This document shows positions 32,731-44,585 of a stretch of 64,000 bases of DNA, piece by piece. The translations under genes were made by a program, and so were the position numbers. The stretch is taken from the NCBI GenBank assembly GCA_963082975.1, contig OY720344.1:83440053-83504052 (forward strand), written 5' to 3'. The notes below the pieces were generated by a model. The model was not told where the DNA came from. It worked only from the letters and a program-made list of their open reading frames with translations, and did no database searches. The stretch comes from Labia minor. Lineage: Eukaryota > Arthropoda > Insecta > Dermaptera > Spongiphoridae. The number at the start of each line of letters is the position of its first letter. Within the stretch, counting starts at the first letter, position 1.

Positions 32731-33659
32731 TTTTTATATATTAATATTGCTGATCTATTTACTATATATATAGGTAGGTTATATATATAGTAAGTGAAAA
32801 TAATAATAATCTATTATGATTTGAAAAATTCCAAATAAATACTGTAGTTATTGTTCTAGGAATGATATGCATCTCATAAGAATTTCATCATTTCATTAAC
32901 AAGTCCTGACGATGTCTGAAATAGCGTAAGTCTTTGAAAAAGAGAAATTCTTGAAATATATAATATATAACCTTGCCTGTTTTTTCTTAGATCATTTTTT
33001 AATTTCATATTGCAACCATCGTGAAATATTTAATCGCAGTTTGATCTAAGGTCCTGGGAGCGCCTGACTAAAAGTTAAAAAATCCATTGAAATAAATAAA
33101 TCCAACCAACCTGGACATGAAAAGTAATTGATGATGTTTACTATTTATGTACTATAGAAGAATCTAGTTTGGTGAATTGATTTCAAAATTTAGATTTTTA
33201 TTAGTTAATGAAATGAACATATGGTTCAATTTTTATTTATTTTTATTTAAAAAAAAAATGAATAATTTTTATTAATTATTTACATTTCAGATCATTTGCA
33301 TAGAAAGATGGTAAATATCAAAATAAATTATTAATTTACTTTTATTGAAAATTCTAAATAAAGAAAATGCCTTTCTATCATATTTATTAATTATTTTATA
33401 ATGGAAGGATTTTGTATAATTATTAATTTCTACGGACTCATCTAATCTTTTCTCTTTATATAATAGTTTTATCCAATTTAAATAAGGAAATAAAATTTTA
33501 CAAATAACATTCTATGCATTTATTTTGTTCAATTTTTAATTTGTTTATCAATATACTAGATAATTTTTTTCAATTGACATTTTAAATGTTACTTCAGCCT
33601 AGTCTACTTTAGTATTTATACTATATAAATATATTTATAATGGTATATTTACACATAAT
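32731..33659. other. A+T-rich sequence, nothing recognised
   Basis: No frames or matched repeats. Confidence 0.5.
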
Positions 33660-33860
33660 TATCTGAAATTATTAAATTTAACCGTAGGCACTAATTGGAA
33701 CATGTTAATATTTTTAACTAAATTAAAATTATACTTAAAAAAATTTAAAATTGAATATGAATAGTTTTTAATTAAACTCTCTGTAATGATTGATATATTA
33801 ACTTTATGCGCATTTCTTCAATTAGGTCATCATCAGAAACTTTATTTTTCTTCTAGTTAA
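33660..33860 (+). repeat. Dispersed repeat with TTTATGCGCATTT core
   Basis: Shares 'aggcactaattgga', 'tttttaattaaactctc' and 'ttatgcgcattt' in order with the minus strand of 52320-52500. Shorter matches to the core lie at 39110-39125 and 52160. Non-coding. Confidence 0.5.
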
Positions 33861-34324
33861 GTAATAATTTAATAATTAGTTTAATAAATAAATAGAAATT
33901 GAGAATATGACCCTTCCAATCCATTGGATTAATCCTGAACAGAAATCTATAATAGATAAAAGTCTAGCAAAAGGTTTATATATATATAGTTAGATAGATG
34001 GATATATAGATATTCAGAGGTTTTTTCCCCTTATTCCTTCAATAGGTAGAAGAATGTATGGTGTTTTATTACATTCCTATAAAAATAAACATTACTTATC
34101 TAGTTGAGATCAAGATAATTTTAATTGAAATGCACCAAGCTATTCCATGGAAATTTGTTAATGAGATCTGATTCACATTGCATCAACAAATACTCGTATT
34201 TGTAGGATACATGAATTGTGTCATTCTAGTTCATTTAATTATATATCGAATGACCCAATGAATTAATACCAAGTTCAAGGATTAAAAATGTCAGACATTT
34301 AATTTCTAATAATTTAATATAATT
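33861..34324. other. A+T-rich sequence, nothing recognised
   Basis: No frames or matched repeats. Confidence 0.5.
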
Positions 34325-34888
34325 TGGAGTATCTCCACTCGACTATCTCGCAAATTTGAATTGGATTAATTAACACATATATTATATTTAAATTAAATTA
34401 ATTAAATTATAAATTAAAATTAATAAATATATAGTAAACCAGCGCGTGTTTGGCTCTTTGTCACGTCACGTGCTGGCGCGTGATTTAGAGTCGTGTTAAA
34501 AAATTAATTCGGGTACTTTCAGCTATTTAATCAAGCTGAAATTCTATACAATTTTTGATCATTTGAAAAACTATCAAACATATATCTTTATTTTTACGGT
34601 CAGTTTAGATAGAGGAAAAAAAATGAAAACGTTGTAGGTAATGACCGTCTTTCGGCTCAGCTACATTTCTCAAAAGTTGATAGAAAACTACGAATTTTGC
34701 ATAATGCACGTGTTCCAAATTTCATTATTCTAGCTCAAACCATTTTTGCGTAATCTTGTCTACATACACCCACACACAGACATTTTTCTCAACCTTAGTG
34801 AAAATGACTCAGGGACCTTCAAAACGTATAAAAACATCAAAATCTCGACATCGAAAATTTTCGTGATCTCTGGCGAGATAGTAAAAAT
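34325..34888 (-). repeat. Five-copy (TG)n repeat family, copy C
   Basis: Reverse-orientation copy bounded by 'tggagtatctccactcgact' and 'ctctggcgagatagta', with the A+T tract, a variant 'cgtgctggcgcgtgat' block and the 'ttttgcgtaatcttgtctac' block. Confidence 0.75.
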
Positions 34889-36430
34889 TTATTCTATTTG
34901 AGTATTTGTAATAAAAATATTGCTAGTCTGTCGGGGGAAATTAATAAATTAGTTTGACTGATTATTATGAATATCCTCTATTTTACATTTCCTATTACTT
35001 TTGAATAACTAACAGTGAATATCTAACAATATATATCATATAATAGGTCATTAATCAAACTTTTTTTTTCAAATATTCAAAAATATCGCTTATTAGTTGT
35101 AAATCATGTTAATTACATTGTGATTAAAATAATTCATTAGGGAAAAATTGCTAATAAGCTTATTTATTCTAAATGTTCTGATATTAATTAATTTATTAGA
35201 ATATTGATTGATGATTGATTGTCTAAGTGTCATTTTAAATGAATATCAAAAAAAAATTTGGTTTTACAATGATCATGTTTGTTATTTATAATAATATTCA
35301 TATAAGGTAAAACCAAGGAATATGATGCAGTAAAGGGTATGACGCGTTCTCTATATGTCGAAAAACAACCCTTTTGGTGCGGGAAAAGATAATAGCCTCC
35401 TACCGTGTCTACCTTAGTTATAAGCGAACGCGTTCATGATATGTTATGTTCGTCATCTTGAAGATCATCACAAAACGAAATTTCATCAGATTTATTTCAA
35501 AGGTTCGTAATTTGTTTTCATTTACAATTTTTGTAAGTATAGTGTATTTTACGTTTTTGCACATTCCATAAAATTAATATTAAAACTTATTTATCATATA
35601 TTCCTTGTTGTTTATGATTTGCAAGTCTTTAACTAAAATTGTTTTGAAGGAGTGATATAACGCATTGTGTGTGGGAGGGATATAGCACGCTGTTTTATAG
35701 TGAAAAATTAAATCTCTCAAACAATTTAGTAAGACGAAGAAAATATTCATAATACACGACTTGTATAAATATTGCATATTTTTTAAGTCATGTATTCTTT
35801 TAATTTTTAAAGCTCATCTTATTCAATAAATTTTATTTTTGTTTTATATGTAAACTCCCTTAAGCAATATCCCGCACCCCGGCTCCCTCCGCAATAGATA
35901 TATTTAATAGGTCTATGTTTCATGGAAAAATGGATATACATTTATTAATATACTTATAATATATTATTGGGATAATATATAAGGAGAATGAGGTAAGTTA
36001 ATATATTTTTCAATTATTTATTTTTTATATTTTTTTTTTCATATTATTCTTTTATGTTAACATGTAAACAAAAGGTATATTTTGATACATTGAACCTTTA
36101 CAAATCTAACTAACAAACAACAGCTATCAAAATAATCTTAAATTTTTATAAATTTTTTTGTAAATTTTAAGTGAGGTATCTCTAATGGGGAAAGTTAATA
36201 AACATTTGAATATGATTAAATAATAAAGAAATTAATAATTATAACCATTAAAATACTTTAATTCCCCTAAACCTATATTAAGATTTTATTGATTTGAATT
36301 TTGTATTAAAACATAAAAATATCGAAAGGAAATAAAAATGAATTTAGCTTCAATATCGAGTGATAATTTTTCTGTAATCGTTTTTCTCTTAACACATTTT
36401 TCATTAAGATCAACACGAATCGAATGTTTT
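34889..36430. other. Unassigned sequence, more complex patch at 35330-35890
   Basis: 35330-35480 and 35640-35890 are less A+T-rich ('cttttggtgcgggaaaagat', 'cgcaccccggctccctccgc'). A minus-strand frame near 35580-35777 includes HYKTACYIPPTHNALYHSFK, matching nothing I know. It may be an old transposon, but no ends were found. Confidence 0.3.
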
Positions 36431-36600
36431 TAGTGATACATTATTGTAGCGTGGATTTATATGTGAATGTCTCGTGCCAAGTCAAGGCTCACGAGACCAT
36501 TCCGTGAGTGAAGGCAACCAAGGTCGAGATCTTTCTCTTTTCTCGCAAATCCCTAAAGGATGTCGTCTCAAATGAAAGTCGATCAAGTTGTAATTAAATC
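36431..36600. other. G+C-richer patch, unassigned
   Basis: Compositional bump before a TA microsatellite. The minus-strand frame (NLIDFHLRRHPLGICEKRER...) looks accidental and has no splice sites I trust. Confidence 0.25.
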
Positions 36601-36620
36601 TAGTATAAATATATATATTA

Positions 36621-36623
<3 letters not shown>

Positions 36624-36674
<51 letters not shown>
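36624..36674. repeat. (TA)n microsatellite
   Basis: About 25 uninterrupted TA units. Similar shorter runs lie at about 2131-2166, 28252-28279, 51638-51658, 52592-52633, 59143-59165 and 62659-62693. Confidence 0.95.
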
Positions 36675-36681
<7 letters not shown>

Positions 36682-36890
36682 AATAAAAAAATTGAGTTAT
36701 TAGGAATTTAAAATAGGATATTATATTTTTTAAATATAATATTGTATCTATAACCATGATTAAATTATTTATTTATTTTAATCCAAATTTCAATCTTATT
36801 ACTCCATACATAAAAAATACGGGTATTAAAATTAGAATAAATGCCAGGTCAGAAAATTTTAATTTTTATTTACCAATCAATATATATAAT

Positions 36891-37030
36891 TTCCGTCGTA
36901 TGTATGTGATGTCTGTAACATGAAGTTAGTTACACATTGTGAAAATTATTAATTTGTAACTAACTTCATTGTCTGTCTCTCTAAGAAGAGTTGTATGCCG
37001 CCGGGAGAATATGATGCCGAGAACGGCTAG
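36891..37030 (+). mobile_element. Helitron/HINE-like short element, copy 1
   Basis: Starts 'ttccgtcgtatgtatgtgat', contains the 15-bp inverted repeat ATGAAGTTAGTTACA (36920-36934 / 36955-36969), and ends '...gccgagaacggCTAG' followed by T. CTAG|T is a Helitron-type terminus, and internal inverted repeats are known in Helentron-associated elements. Confidence 0.45.
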
Positions 37031-37060
37031 TATATAGGTGTGTATATATATATATATATA

Positions 37061-37393
37061 ATTCCCGTCGTATGTATGTATGTATGTGATGTCTGTAACA
37101 TTATGAAGTTAGTTACAAACAAATTGTCAAAATTAATTTAATTTGTAACTAACTTCATTTTCTTAAAATTTTGTTATGTTAAATTAAATAATTGTCAAAT
37201 AAAAAAAATAAAAAAATTATTACGACACGATTTGAATAAAGTTAATAATTTTATATTTAAACATTGTGTGGTTTTGTAAGTATTTGAAACAAAATTTCCT
37301 ATAAATTATTATTAATAATCAATCTCGTGCGGCCAGAAGCTGCCTGTCCCTCTAACAATAAAAGAAGAGTTTTATGCCCCCGAGAACGTCTAG
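37061..37393 (+). mobile_element. Helitron/HINE-like short element, copy 2 (tandem)
   Basis: Starts 'attcccgtcgtatgtatgta', carries the same inverted repeat (37103-37117 / 37144-37158), and ends '...cccccgagaacgtCTAG' followed by T. It is about 190 bp longer than copy 1 through an A+T-rich middle. The two are head-to-tail, 30 bp apart. Confidence 0.45.
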
Positions 37394-37693
37394 TTAAGAA
37401 ATAATTTTCTTAAAAACAAAAATGAATTCTTGTTTAACTTTAATTAAAGATCACTTTTAAAAACTAGATCAGTATGAATATTTTAATATTGGGTTATTAA
37501 ATTTGTTAAATTTATTTGAATTAAATTCAAATACAAAAATTGTCCTCGCTTCCTTCAGTCTTAAAACGCCCTCATAATATCCCTCTTTAATATAATTTGC
37601 AATTATACTATTTATATTTATTGTTTTTTATTATTAATACACATTGTTGACTTAAATAAAGTAGATGAGGAATTTAATGTATTGATGGAAGTT

Positions 37694-38330
37694 AAATAAA
37701 AATAAGTTGACCTGTGGCCAGGTCCGAACCGACCGACGGTTTGAAGTAAATTAATTTCCAGATACAGAAACAATTTCAAATAATTTTAATATATCTATTA
37801 ATGTAATAAAAAACAGATATGGATACATAAATAATAAATATAAACATTTTTAATTTTATTTTATTTATAATATATATGCAAGACCAGGCTGTGACGTCAT
37901 GAATGGCTGGATGACGTCATATAATTTTAAATCAAGAAAAAACTAATAAATATGATTTTTCTCGAGGATAAAACCAATACAAAGTGCATGATTCGTGGTG
38001 ATATATAAAAAAATCTCCTTTGGTGCGAAAATAACCCTTTCCTTCCTATCGTCGATCGCTAATACTACCACTTCCGGTTTCCGGAATTGCACCAAAAGTT
38101 GATCAATTCATCCCACTGATGCATTAAGTAAATATACCAAATTTCATCAAAATCGGTTGAGCCGTTCAGGCTGTACACATCTATACGGACGGACGGACGG
38201 ACAGACATCATGCTAAAAATACTTTTTTCTGTTTAGAAAATGCATGATTCGTGGAGATATGTAAAAATCTCCACATGTGAAATTTGGTGTGAAAACAATA
38301 CCTCCCTTACTATCGTCGGTCGGTAATGAA
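37694..38330. repeat. Dispersed repeat with paired CRE palindromes
   Basis: Starts 'gttgacctgtggccaggtcc', contains two TGACGTCA palindromes (37892-37899 and 37912-37919), then 'cttccggtttccggaattgc' and 'ttcatcaaaatcggttgagc', then (GGAC)n, and ends near 'ctatcgtcggtcggtaatg'. A near-identical first 390 bp lies at 63608-64000. The 'aaaatcggttgagccgttc' plus (GGAC)n part resembles the 3' tails of some RTE-type LINEs or SINEs. Confidence 0.65.
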
Positions 38331-39984
38331 AAAAAAAATTGTAAAAAGGGTGAAAATGTTTTCTATAAAAATGTTTAAAAAAAAATTGTGGACCTCAAAG
38401 ATCAACATTGCCACATTTCGTGGATATACATGATATAACCTAAGCATCGGACATACGATGTAGATTTTGAAGTATTAACATTATATTTTTGCATATTAAC
38501 AGATAATATTGAATAATATAATGAAGATAAAAAAAATATTTAGAATTTAAACAGATATAGTATATTCAAATCATTTTTAAAACTATATTTATTAAAATAA
38601 ATAAATAAGAATTTTTATTATGGTTAGTTAAAACCTGGGAAGTATTTTGAAAATTTATTGATCCTACGTGTGTTACTCCAGGAAATACATTGATAGAAAT
38701 TAGAATGTTGTTAAAGGTCACCAAAACTATTTGACCACATTTCTTTTTTTGTTATTTTATCTTTTGAATCAAGGTTAGTTTATTAACAATAAGTAAAATA
38801 TAGGAAAACCTTTATCTGTTTATGAAAGAAAAATTGCATTGAATCTTATTTAAGATAAAAATTAAATAAATTAATATGATATGAAACTATTGTAGTAGCC
38901 ATTATTTGTTAAATTTTATTATACTTTAAAAATTTTATATTTTAAAAGTTAAATTAGAAATAGATTAATTTTAGTTGTTTATTCTTAATTTAATTAGTAT
39001 ATCATAAGGGCCAATAAATATCAAAATATATTATAAGTTATAAAATTGCAATGATTCAAGTGACTTAAGAAATTCTTAATACACACATTTAAATAGAATC
39101 TTTATATTTCTTTATGCGCATTTTGGTTATTACGCAATCATTAGTAACTTTCCACTTCTCAACTGACTGATTGCTAAATAAATAAATAAATTAAAATATC
39201 GACTAAATATATTAAAAGATAATTAATAATTATTGGGTAAAATTGTATAATATAATATATATTTTACTTTAATTTATCCCTGAATATATTTTTGGTATTA
39301 AATTTTTACATAAAAAGTTCATAAGTTTTTGTTTTACTAAGATAATATTATAATTAATATTGTAAATGATGAAAGATTATAAAAATTTGAAAAATTAATA
39401 AGAAATAAAATATATAATTACTTAAAGTATTCATATTTACTAATAAATATTTTTAATAAATAATACCTTGTAATTTTATTTTTCTTTTATTTTCTATTTT
39501 TTCTTTTTAATTTTTTTTTTCATTTAGGTATAAACTCAATATAATATAATAATGTAATAAAATAATGTATAATACAAGTATATAGAAAATCCCTCTCTAA
39601 ATTAATAATATAAAAATGCACAAAAAATAATGTAATATTATTTTGTATTTTTTTTTTTTTTTTTTTTTTTGTAATCAAATAATATATTCATTTTAAGTGG
39701 TCTAGTATTGCTATTACTGAGATGATTAAATTATGTATGTATGACGGATTTTGATAAAACTTTACGATTCAAATCAAACTTTCCTTAAGAAGTATGTGGC
39801 TGTCGCTTTTAGTTTATTAGATAAAAATTATTAAAGTTTGCAAATAAACTAGTTTTGAATGAGCAGCCATTTAATAATGTTTTATTGACTAATTCACCAA
39901 TTATTAACTTATTCACTAATTTTCGGTTTTCATATAGGAAAATTATTTAATTAATTAATTTTTTAATCTTCTTATATCCAAATC
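38331..39984. other. A+T-rich sequence
   Basis: A poly-T run lies at about 39651-39670 and the 'ttatgcgcatttt' motif at about 39112. Otherwise nothing recognised. Confidence 0.45.
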
Positions 39985-40195
39985 GAAAATTAGGAGAGCC
40001 ATCTGGTGGTGGGCAGGACACGTGGCTAGAATGGGTGAGGAAAGAATGGCAAAAAATATATTGGGGGGGGGGGGAGACCGAGTGGGAAACGCCCGCTTGG
40101 AAGACCAAGGACGCGGTGGGTGGATAATGTAGGAAGGGGCGTGAGAGGATAGGGATTGGAGGGTTGTGGCTCAGAATAGGGACACTTGATGTCAA
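39985..40195 (+). mobile_element. LINE ORF2 3' end fragment
   Basis: The plus strand encodes AIWWWAGHVARMGEERMAKN and then, after a shift at a G-run (40070-40078), the remnant of the GRPRTRW region and DRDWRVVAQNRDT. It is the same family as 61433-61940 and 5'-truncated. One in-frame stop follows the shift. Confidence 0.8.
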
Positions 40196-40302
40196 CTTGA
40201 TATGTTAAAAACTTTATTTAATATATTTTTTACAAAATTAAATATGTTTATTAGTTTTAATTAAAATTGTTGTTGAAGAGTTATAAGCTGTACAGACCCT
40301 AT
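40196..40302. other. A+T-rich spacer
   Basis: Nothing recognised between the LINE scrap and the composite-repeat terminus. Confidence 0.4.
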
Positions 40303-40545
40303 AATTATAATTATAAGTACCGGGACCCCGAGCCTCGGCTCGGTACTTAAGTTAAAAAAAATGATTCATTATTATTGGATTTGGCTGGTAATATTAATAC
40401 CTGGGACACCGAGCTCTCGCTCTACCCTTTAAAAAATATTGATACACAATTCTTTAATTATTTATTACAATTATTAAATGTTACACATTTGCATCAATCT
40501 GATTAAAATTAATGAACTTGTGCTCCTCAATAATACATAAATATA
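40303..40545 (-). repeat. Composite repeat, GC-rich terminal part (reverse)
   Basis: Reading on the minus strand: 'atgtattattgaggagcac', 'attttaatcagattgatgca', 'attaaagaattgtgtatcaa', 'tttaaagggtagagcgagag', 'ctcggtgtcccaggtattaa' and the terminal hairpin ending '...ggggtcccggtac'. It preserves an uninterrupted version of the site into which the Gypsy element inserted in copy 1. Confidence 0.7.
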
Positions 40546-41229
40546 TAATATATAGGTACATATATTTTTTTTCTATAGTGTTTTTTTGAAAAACTGTTTA
40601 GCGCCCCAAGTGGTTATAAAACAAACTAAAGACAAAAAAACGTGCTTTGCAGCTTTTCGGAATTAAAAAAGCAAAATTGGCAGTCGTGGGACTGGCCGAC
40701 AGAAGTGAAAACTTCTGCGTAAGAAATTTTAAAACAGACGAAATTCGCGCTATTTCACGAGAAAGATGAATTTCATATGCATGTATATATATATAACTTA
40801 TATATTATTTTAAACATATATTTTAAACAAATTTGTAACTTATATTTATATATATATAAATACACAACTTTGTTTAAAATATTGCAATACGAACTGTTTT
40901 ATAATTCTTATCTCTAACATAAAATATATATTTATTATGTGAAGTTCATTTCGTATAATTTTGATTATATATGTATATATGAAATGAACTTTACATAATA
41001 AATATATATTTATATGTTAGAGATAAGAATTATAAAACAGTTCTAATGACAATTCAAATTTCGCGCTCTGTTATAAGAAATTTGAAAGCAGACGTAATGT
41101 GCTAGCTTCATGGTGTTGGTCACGATCACGCGAGTTCTATACTTTTTCCCCATCCCGCAAAAGTGCTCAACGCCGCTAAAGAAGTTTTCACTTCAAAAAT
41201 TATTTAATATTTGGAAATATATCTGACTT
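40546..41229. mobile_element. Unassigned insert with a long foldback
   Basis: It lies between two composite-repeat pieces. It contains GAAGTGAAAACTTC (about 40703) and its inverse GAAGTTTTCACTTC (about 41180) near its ends, and a direct-repeat pair 'taagaaattttaaaacagac' / 'taagaaatttgaaagcagac'. At its centre is the 61-bp foldback at 40892-41042. Confidence 0.4.
40892..41042. repeat. Long foldback (61/62-bp arms, 28-nt loop)
   Basis: Arms 40892-40952 and 40981-41042 begin and end AACTGTTTTATAATTCTTAT...GAAGTTCATTTC and its complement. They differ by one indel and one substitution. A transcript would fold into a near-perfect hairpin. Confidence 0.9.
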
Positions 41230-42085
41230 ATAGAAAAAATGAAAATTAATTAAAGAAAGAAATTGTTTTTAAAATATCCTGAATAATATGTAACAATTTT
41301 CAAGATAGAAATTTATTACAATATTACAATTATTAACTGTTGCATCATTGCATCAATCTGATTAAAATGAATGGAACTTCGGGTACTCAATAATAATAAA
41401 TAAAATAATATTAATAAATATATTAAATAATATTTTATTGAAAAAATATTAAAAATTATAAAACTATCTAAAACTTAATTAATAAAAGAACAATGAATAA
41501 ATAAATATAAAATAGTAATTTATTAAAAAGTAAACAATAGATAAAAAGAAAAAAAAATAACAAAATCATTATTTTCATTTTTAAATAACGATTCACCCGG
41601 CGAGTTTCGAACCGACGAAATCCACTCGTTAAAACATCACTTTAGCCTCTGTACTATATATATTTAGATAAAAAATTGTCATTTTTTTACTGTCTTAGCA
41701 GTATTTGATGTTTTTTATTTATTTTTTTTTTTTGAGAGAGATTAATAAATATCTATATATATTTTATTAAAAATAAATATTTTTAATTTTATTTCGAAAT
41801 TAAATAATAAATTTTAAAATATTTTAAATAAAAAAAAATATTAATACAAATAAAAATGGATGCCAATTTTGACGTTTTCCATATATAATTTTCAATTAAG
41901 AAATTAATAATGAAGCTGTATGTTTCAAGAGATATCATCAATAAAACTTAATTTTTCTTTATAAATACTATATCTAGTGTGAATTTGAAAAAAATCGTTA
42001 GAGCGGTTTTTGAGAACCAATATATATAGATAGATAAATAGATAGATATATACAATTTTAGCTAGCATAATAAGATAAGATTAAT
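41230..42085 (-). repeat. Composite repeat, copy 2 (reverse)
   Basis: Block order is inverse to copy 1: 'tcatttcattgattgatgca'-type end, 'tagtaatttattaaaaagta', the tRNA-like cassette (about 41594-41662), 'gagagagattaataaatatc', 'cgttagagcggtttttgaga' and the end 'tagctagcataataagataa'. Non-coding. Confidence 0.7.
41594..41662 (-). other. tRNA-like cassette of the composite repeat (copy 2)
   Basis: On the minus strand a box-A-like 'agaggctaaagtgatg' and a box-B-like 'gtcggttcgaaactcgccgg' have nearly tRNA-like spacing. It is the best tRNA match of the three cassettes, but no acceptor stem closes, so it is not a tRNA gene. Confidence 0.5.
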
Positions 42086-42734
42086 ATGTTAAACATTAAT
42101 AATCATCTTGAAAGGTGATGTTTCATCTCCATTGACAAATTGTATCGATTGAGAGATTATTTTTTTTTTTTTAATATTTTCAATAATATTTATAGAAATA
42201 TATCCTTGAAATACAAACTGGGATTAACTTTAATAAAACTACCTTTTTATGAACATTCTTTAAAAATTATTATATATTTTCTAGAATTATATGAATATTA
42301 AAATATATAAGCATTATAAGAGTATGTGTGTTGTTTCTTTCTATAAACTTTATTATATTTTAGATTACAAATTATATTTTATTATAGAGGAAGTCATACT
42401 AAACTATGCGTTAATAAACCATATACTGGAATTTCTTAAAAACAATGAAAGGTTTAGAGATAATATTATTAATTAAAAAACATTTCCATTAAAGGGATAT
42501 ACTCATTTATTATATACGAATAAGAATTTATATTTTTGTTATTGTCTTGTTGTTATTTGTAAACAAAAATATGCATCAGTAAGCAATAAATAATCTAACG
42601 GGAATAGTGGCACATTTCTAAGAAAGGAACATTACAAATACATTCACTGGCTTTTAATAAGTAAATAAATAAATAGTTGGTGTATAATTTTACACTAATG
42701 AAATTTTTAGAATTTAATGTTAATATTATTTATA
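42086..42734. other. A+T-rich sequence, nothing recognised
   Basis: A 61-codon plus-strand frame at 42291 is A+T-driven and unsupported. Confidence 0.5.
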
Positions 42735-42932
42735 AAGGGTGTCTCGAAAAAATGAATCCATTGGTTCACGCTAACAGAGTTTTCTGGACATCAATTTGAA
42801 CATTTGCGAACATGATTCTTTTATTCTTTAATTAGATCTTTTTTCTGTAATTCAAGCCATTAAACTTGTCTTTATGTTCATAAGATTTCTATAGTCATTT
42901 AAAATGTTAGTACATTTTTTTGAGACACCCTG
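42735..42932. mobile_element. Mariner-type MITE, TA-flanked
   Basis: TIRs: left AAGGGTGTCTCGAAAAAATG; the right, reverse-complemented, reads CAGGGTGTCTCAAAAAAATG. TA duplications lie at 42733-42734 and 42933-42934. 198 bp, no frame. GGGTGTCTC ends are typical of IS630/Tc1/mariner elements. Confidence 0.85.
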
Positions 42933-43107
42933 TATATTAGATATATGTATGTAGTGGATAAGAATATGAAGAAAAGTTAAGCATTGTAAAATGATTGTAA
43001 ATCTCGTTAATTTTAATAAATTTTATTAAAACTTTTCATGAATTCAATCTGACAATAATCATTTCATATATTTGAATTTTAAAAAATAATAATAAAATAA
43101 TATAATA

Positions 43108-43250
43108 ACACATTCCTTGACCAATGAGGTCCACCCTGCCTACGTGATTAAAATTGGGAAGTTAATTCTTAATTCAAGTAACAGTCCCCGACCAAGAAAA
43201 TCAAGATAAGAGGATCATACAACACCTCTACCTCTCTTAAGCCTAGTTTA
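43108..43250 (+). mobile_element. tRNA-derived SINE, copy 4 (5'-truncated)
   Basis: Carries the SINE body 'gaggtccaccctg' and the tail 'agaggatcatacaacacctc', in the order seen in copy 1, without the box-B head. Confidence 0.5.
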
Positions 43251-44343
43251 CACCATGGAGGTATGGAGTAACCATAACGCTTTAAGTGGTGGGAGGTGAC
43301 ACCAAAAAAGTAGGGAGAAATTCTTGTCGGTTTATTTGATGTGTTACGCCAAAAGGTCTTTCCTTCTCTATCCCAACAATTTCTTTATATTTTCTCACAT
43401 GTGTTCAAAAAATATATTTCTAGGTTTCCGCACAATTATATATATAAAAATGTATTTTTATGCTTATATATATATATATATATATATTTATAAGTTATTA
43501 TTGTTACCTTTTTCCAAATTTCTTTTGGAATATTTTATAGAGAGGACACTTGGGTCGACTTGAAAATTAAAACAGGCCCAAGTTTGTCAAATCGAATTTT
43601 AAGACTAAAGGTTGATTGACAATTTATGAGTTATGCCAATTTCTATTACACATATTCTCATTGTTAAGCACGTTCGAGATAATATGTAAATTGATGCATG
43701 CAGACATATAACTTATATATAAATTTAAAACAAATATAAAAAATGCTTAATCAACATAATAAGGATTAATTTTTAAGTACCTTTAAAATAAATTTTAAAT
43801 GTAGGTATTTTATATGAAATAATTTTTGAAAAATATTTAATTTAAAAAATCATTTTTTTAATTTTTTTCAATAAATATTTAAATATATTACTAATAGAAT
43901 AAATAAACTTATTGTTTGGTTAGATGTTTTATTTTGATAATTATATTCGGTTGTTTCTTATTTTCTAATAGTAAATAATCATAAATGTATTATTAATAGT
44001 TTCTTTCACTGTCAAGGTGATGTGTTAAGTTTTCAAGACAAGATCAGTTGCCCTTTGACCATATTTAGTCACTTCAAGGAAATAATCATTTCCACTCTAT
44101 TTACAGATTGCTTTTAAGTAATACTTTAATCATTTATTAGAATGATGTGTGTTGATTGAAGAAAAAAAAATAGATTCAATCGATTCATGGTCAAGTTTTG
44201 TTTTAACATATCAAATAGAATGATTCGGTGTTATTGAATCAATTAATCAAAAATCTAATTGGTCTTGTATTATGATTTTAAAAAAAAACCGAACAGGTTT
44301 TTAAATAAATTAAATTCATTATAAAAGAGAGAGAAAGAGAGGG
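43251..44343. other. A+T-rich sequence, nothing recognised
   Basis: (TA)n at about 43465-43487. The patch 43235-43325 ('gtttacaccatggaggtatg') matches nothing I know. Confidence 0.45.
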
Positions 44344-44585
44344 AGAGATGTCAGCTGATGATTATCGGTCTTGGAGTTCAATCAGGATTTGCGAAGGTGA
44401 CAGTGAAAGTGCATCGACAGAGTCGAGGACATAGCTCCTGTCGACATCGAAAGGAATTTGGTTGGATGATCGGTTTGGTGCGATGCCAAAATAAGCCACT
44501 CTCTTCACTTGACGTCACACTTCTCTTCTCCTTCTCCTCCACCTCCGCCATATCGACAGGTACCATACTGGCACTACTTAGCTAA
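44344..44585. other. GC-rich island: candidate first exon and/or promoter
   Basis: About half G+C in a window that is mostly four-fifths A+T. It contains a complete CRE palindrome TGACGTCA (44510-44517). Both strands are open: minus from 44566 (MVPVDMAEVEEKEKRSVTSS..., 62 residues, with an ATGGCGGAG context at 44551), plus from 44358 (75 residues) and a second plus start at 44348 (MSADDYRSWSSIRICEGDSE...). A (GA)n run lies just upstream on the plus strand (44325-44345). Neither product is recognised. The compositional contrast suggests conserved host sequence: a promoter, a 5' exon or both. A minus-strand gene here would point toward the Duox exon 18 kb away, but a link is speculative. Confidence 0.35.

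Noticed and set aside
35580-35777. 65-codon minus-strand frame (KTACYIPPTHNALYHSFK)
   Set aside because: The residue mix is interesting, but I recognise no family and see no splice sites or element ends.
41594-41662. A functional tRNA gene
   Set aside because: Box A and box B are tRNA-like, but no 7-bp acceptor stem or proper anticodon arm can be formed, and the segment lies inside a dispersed repeat.
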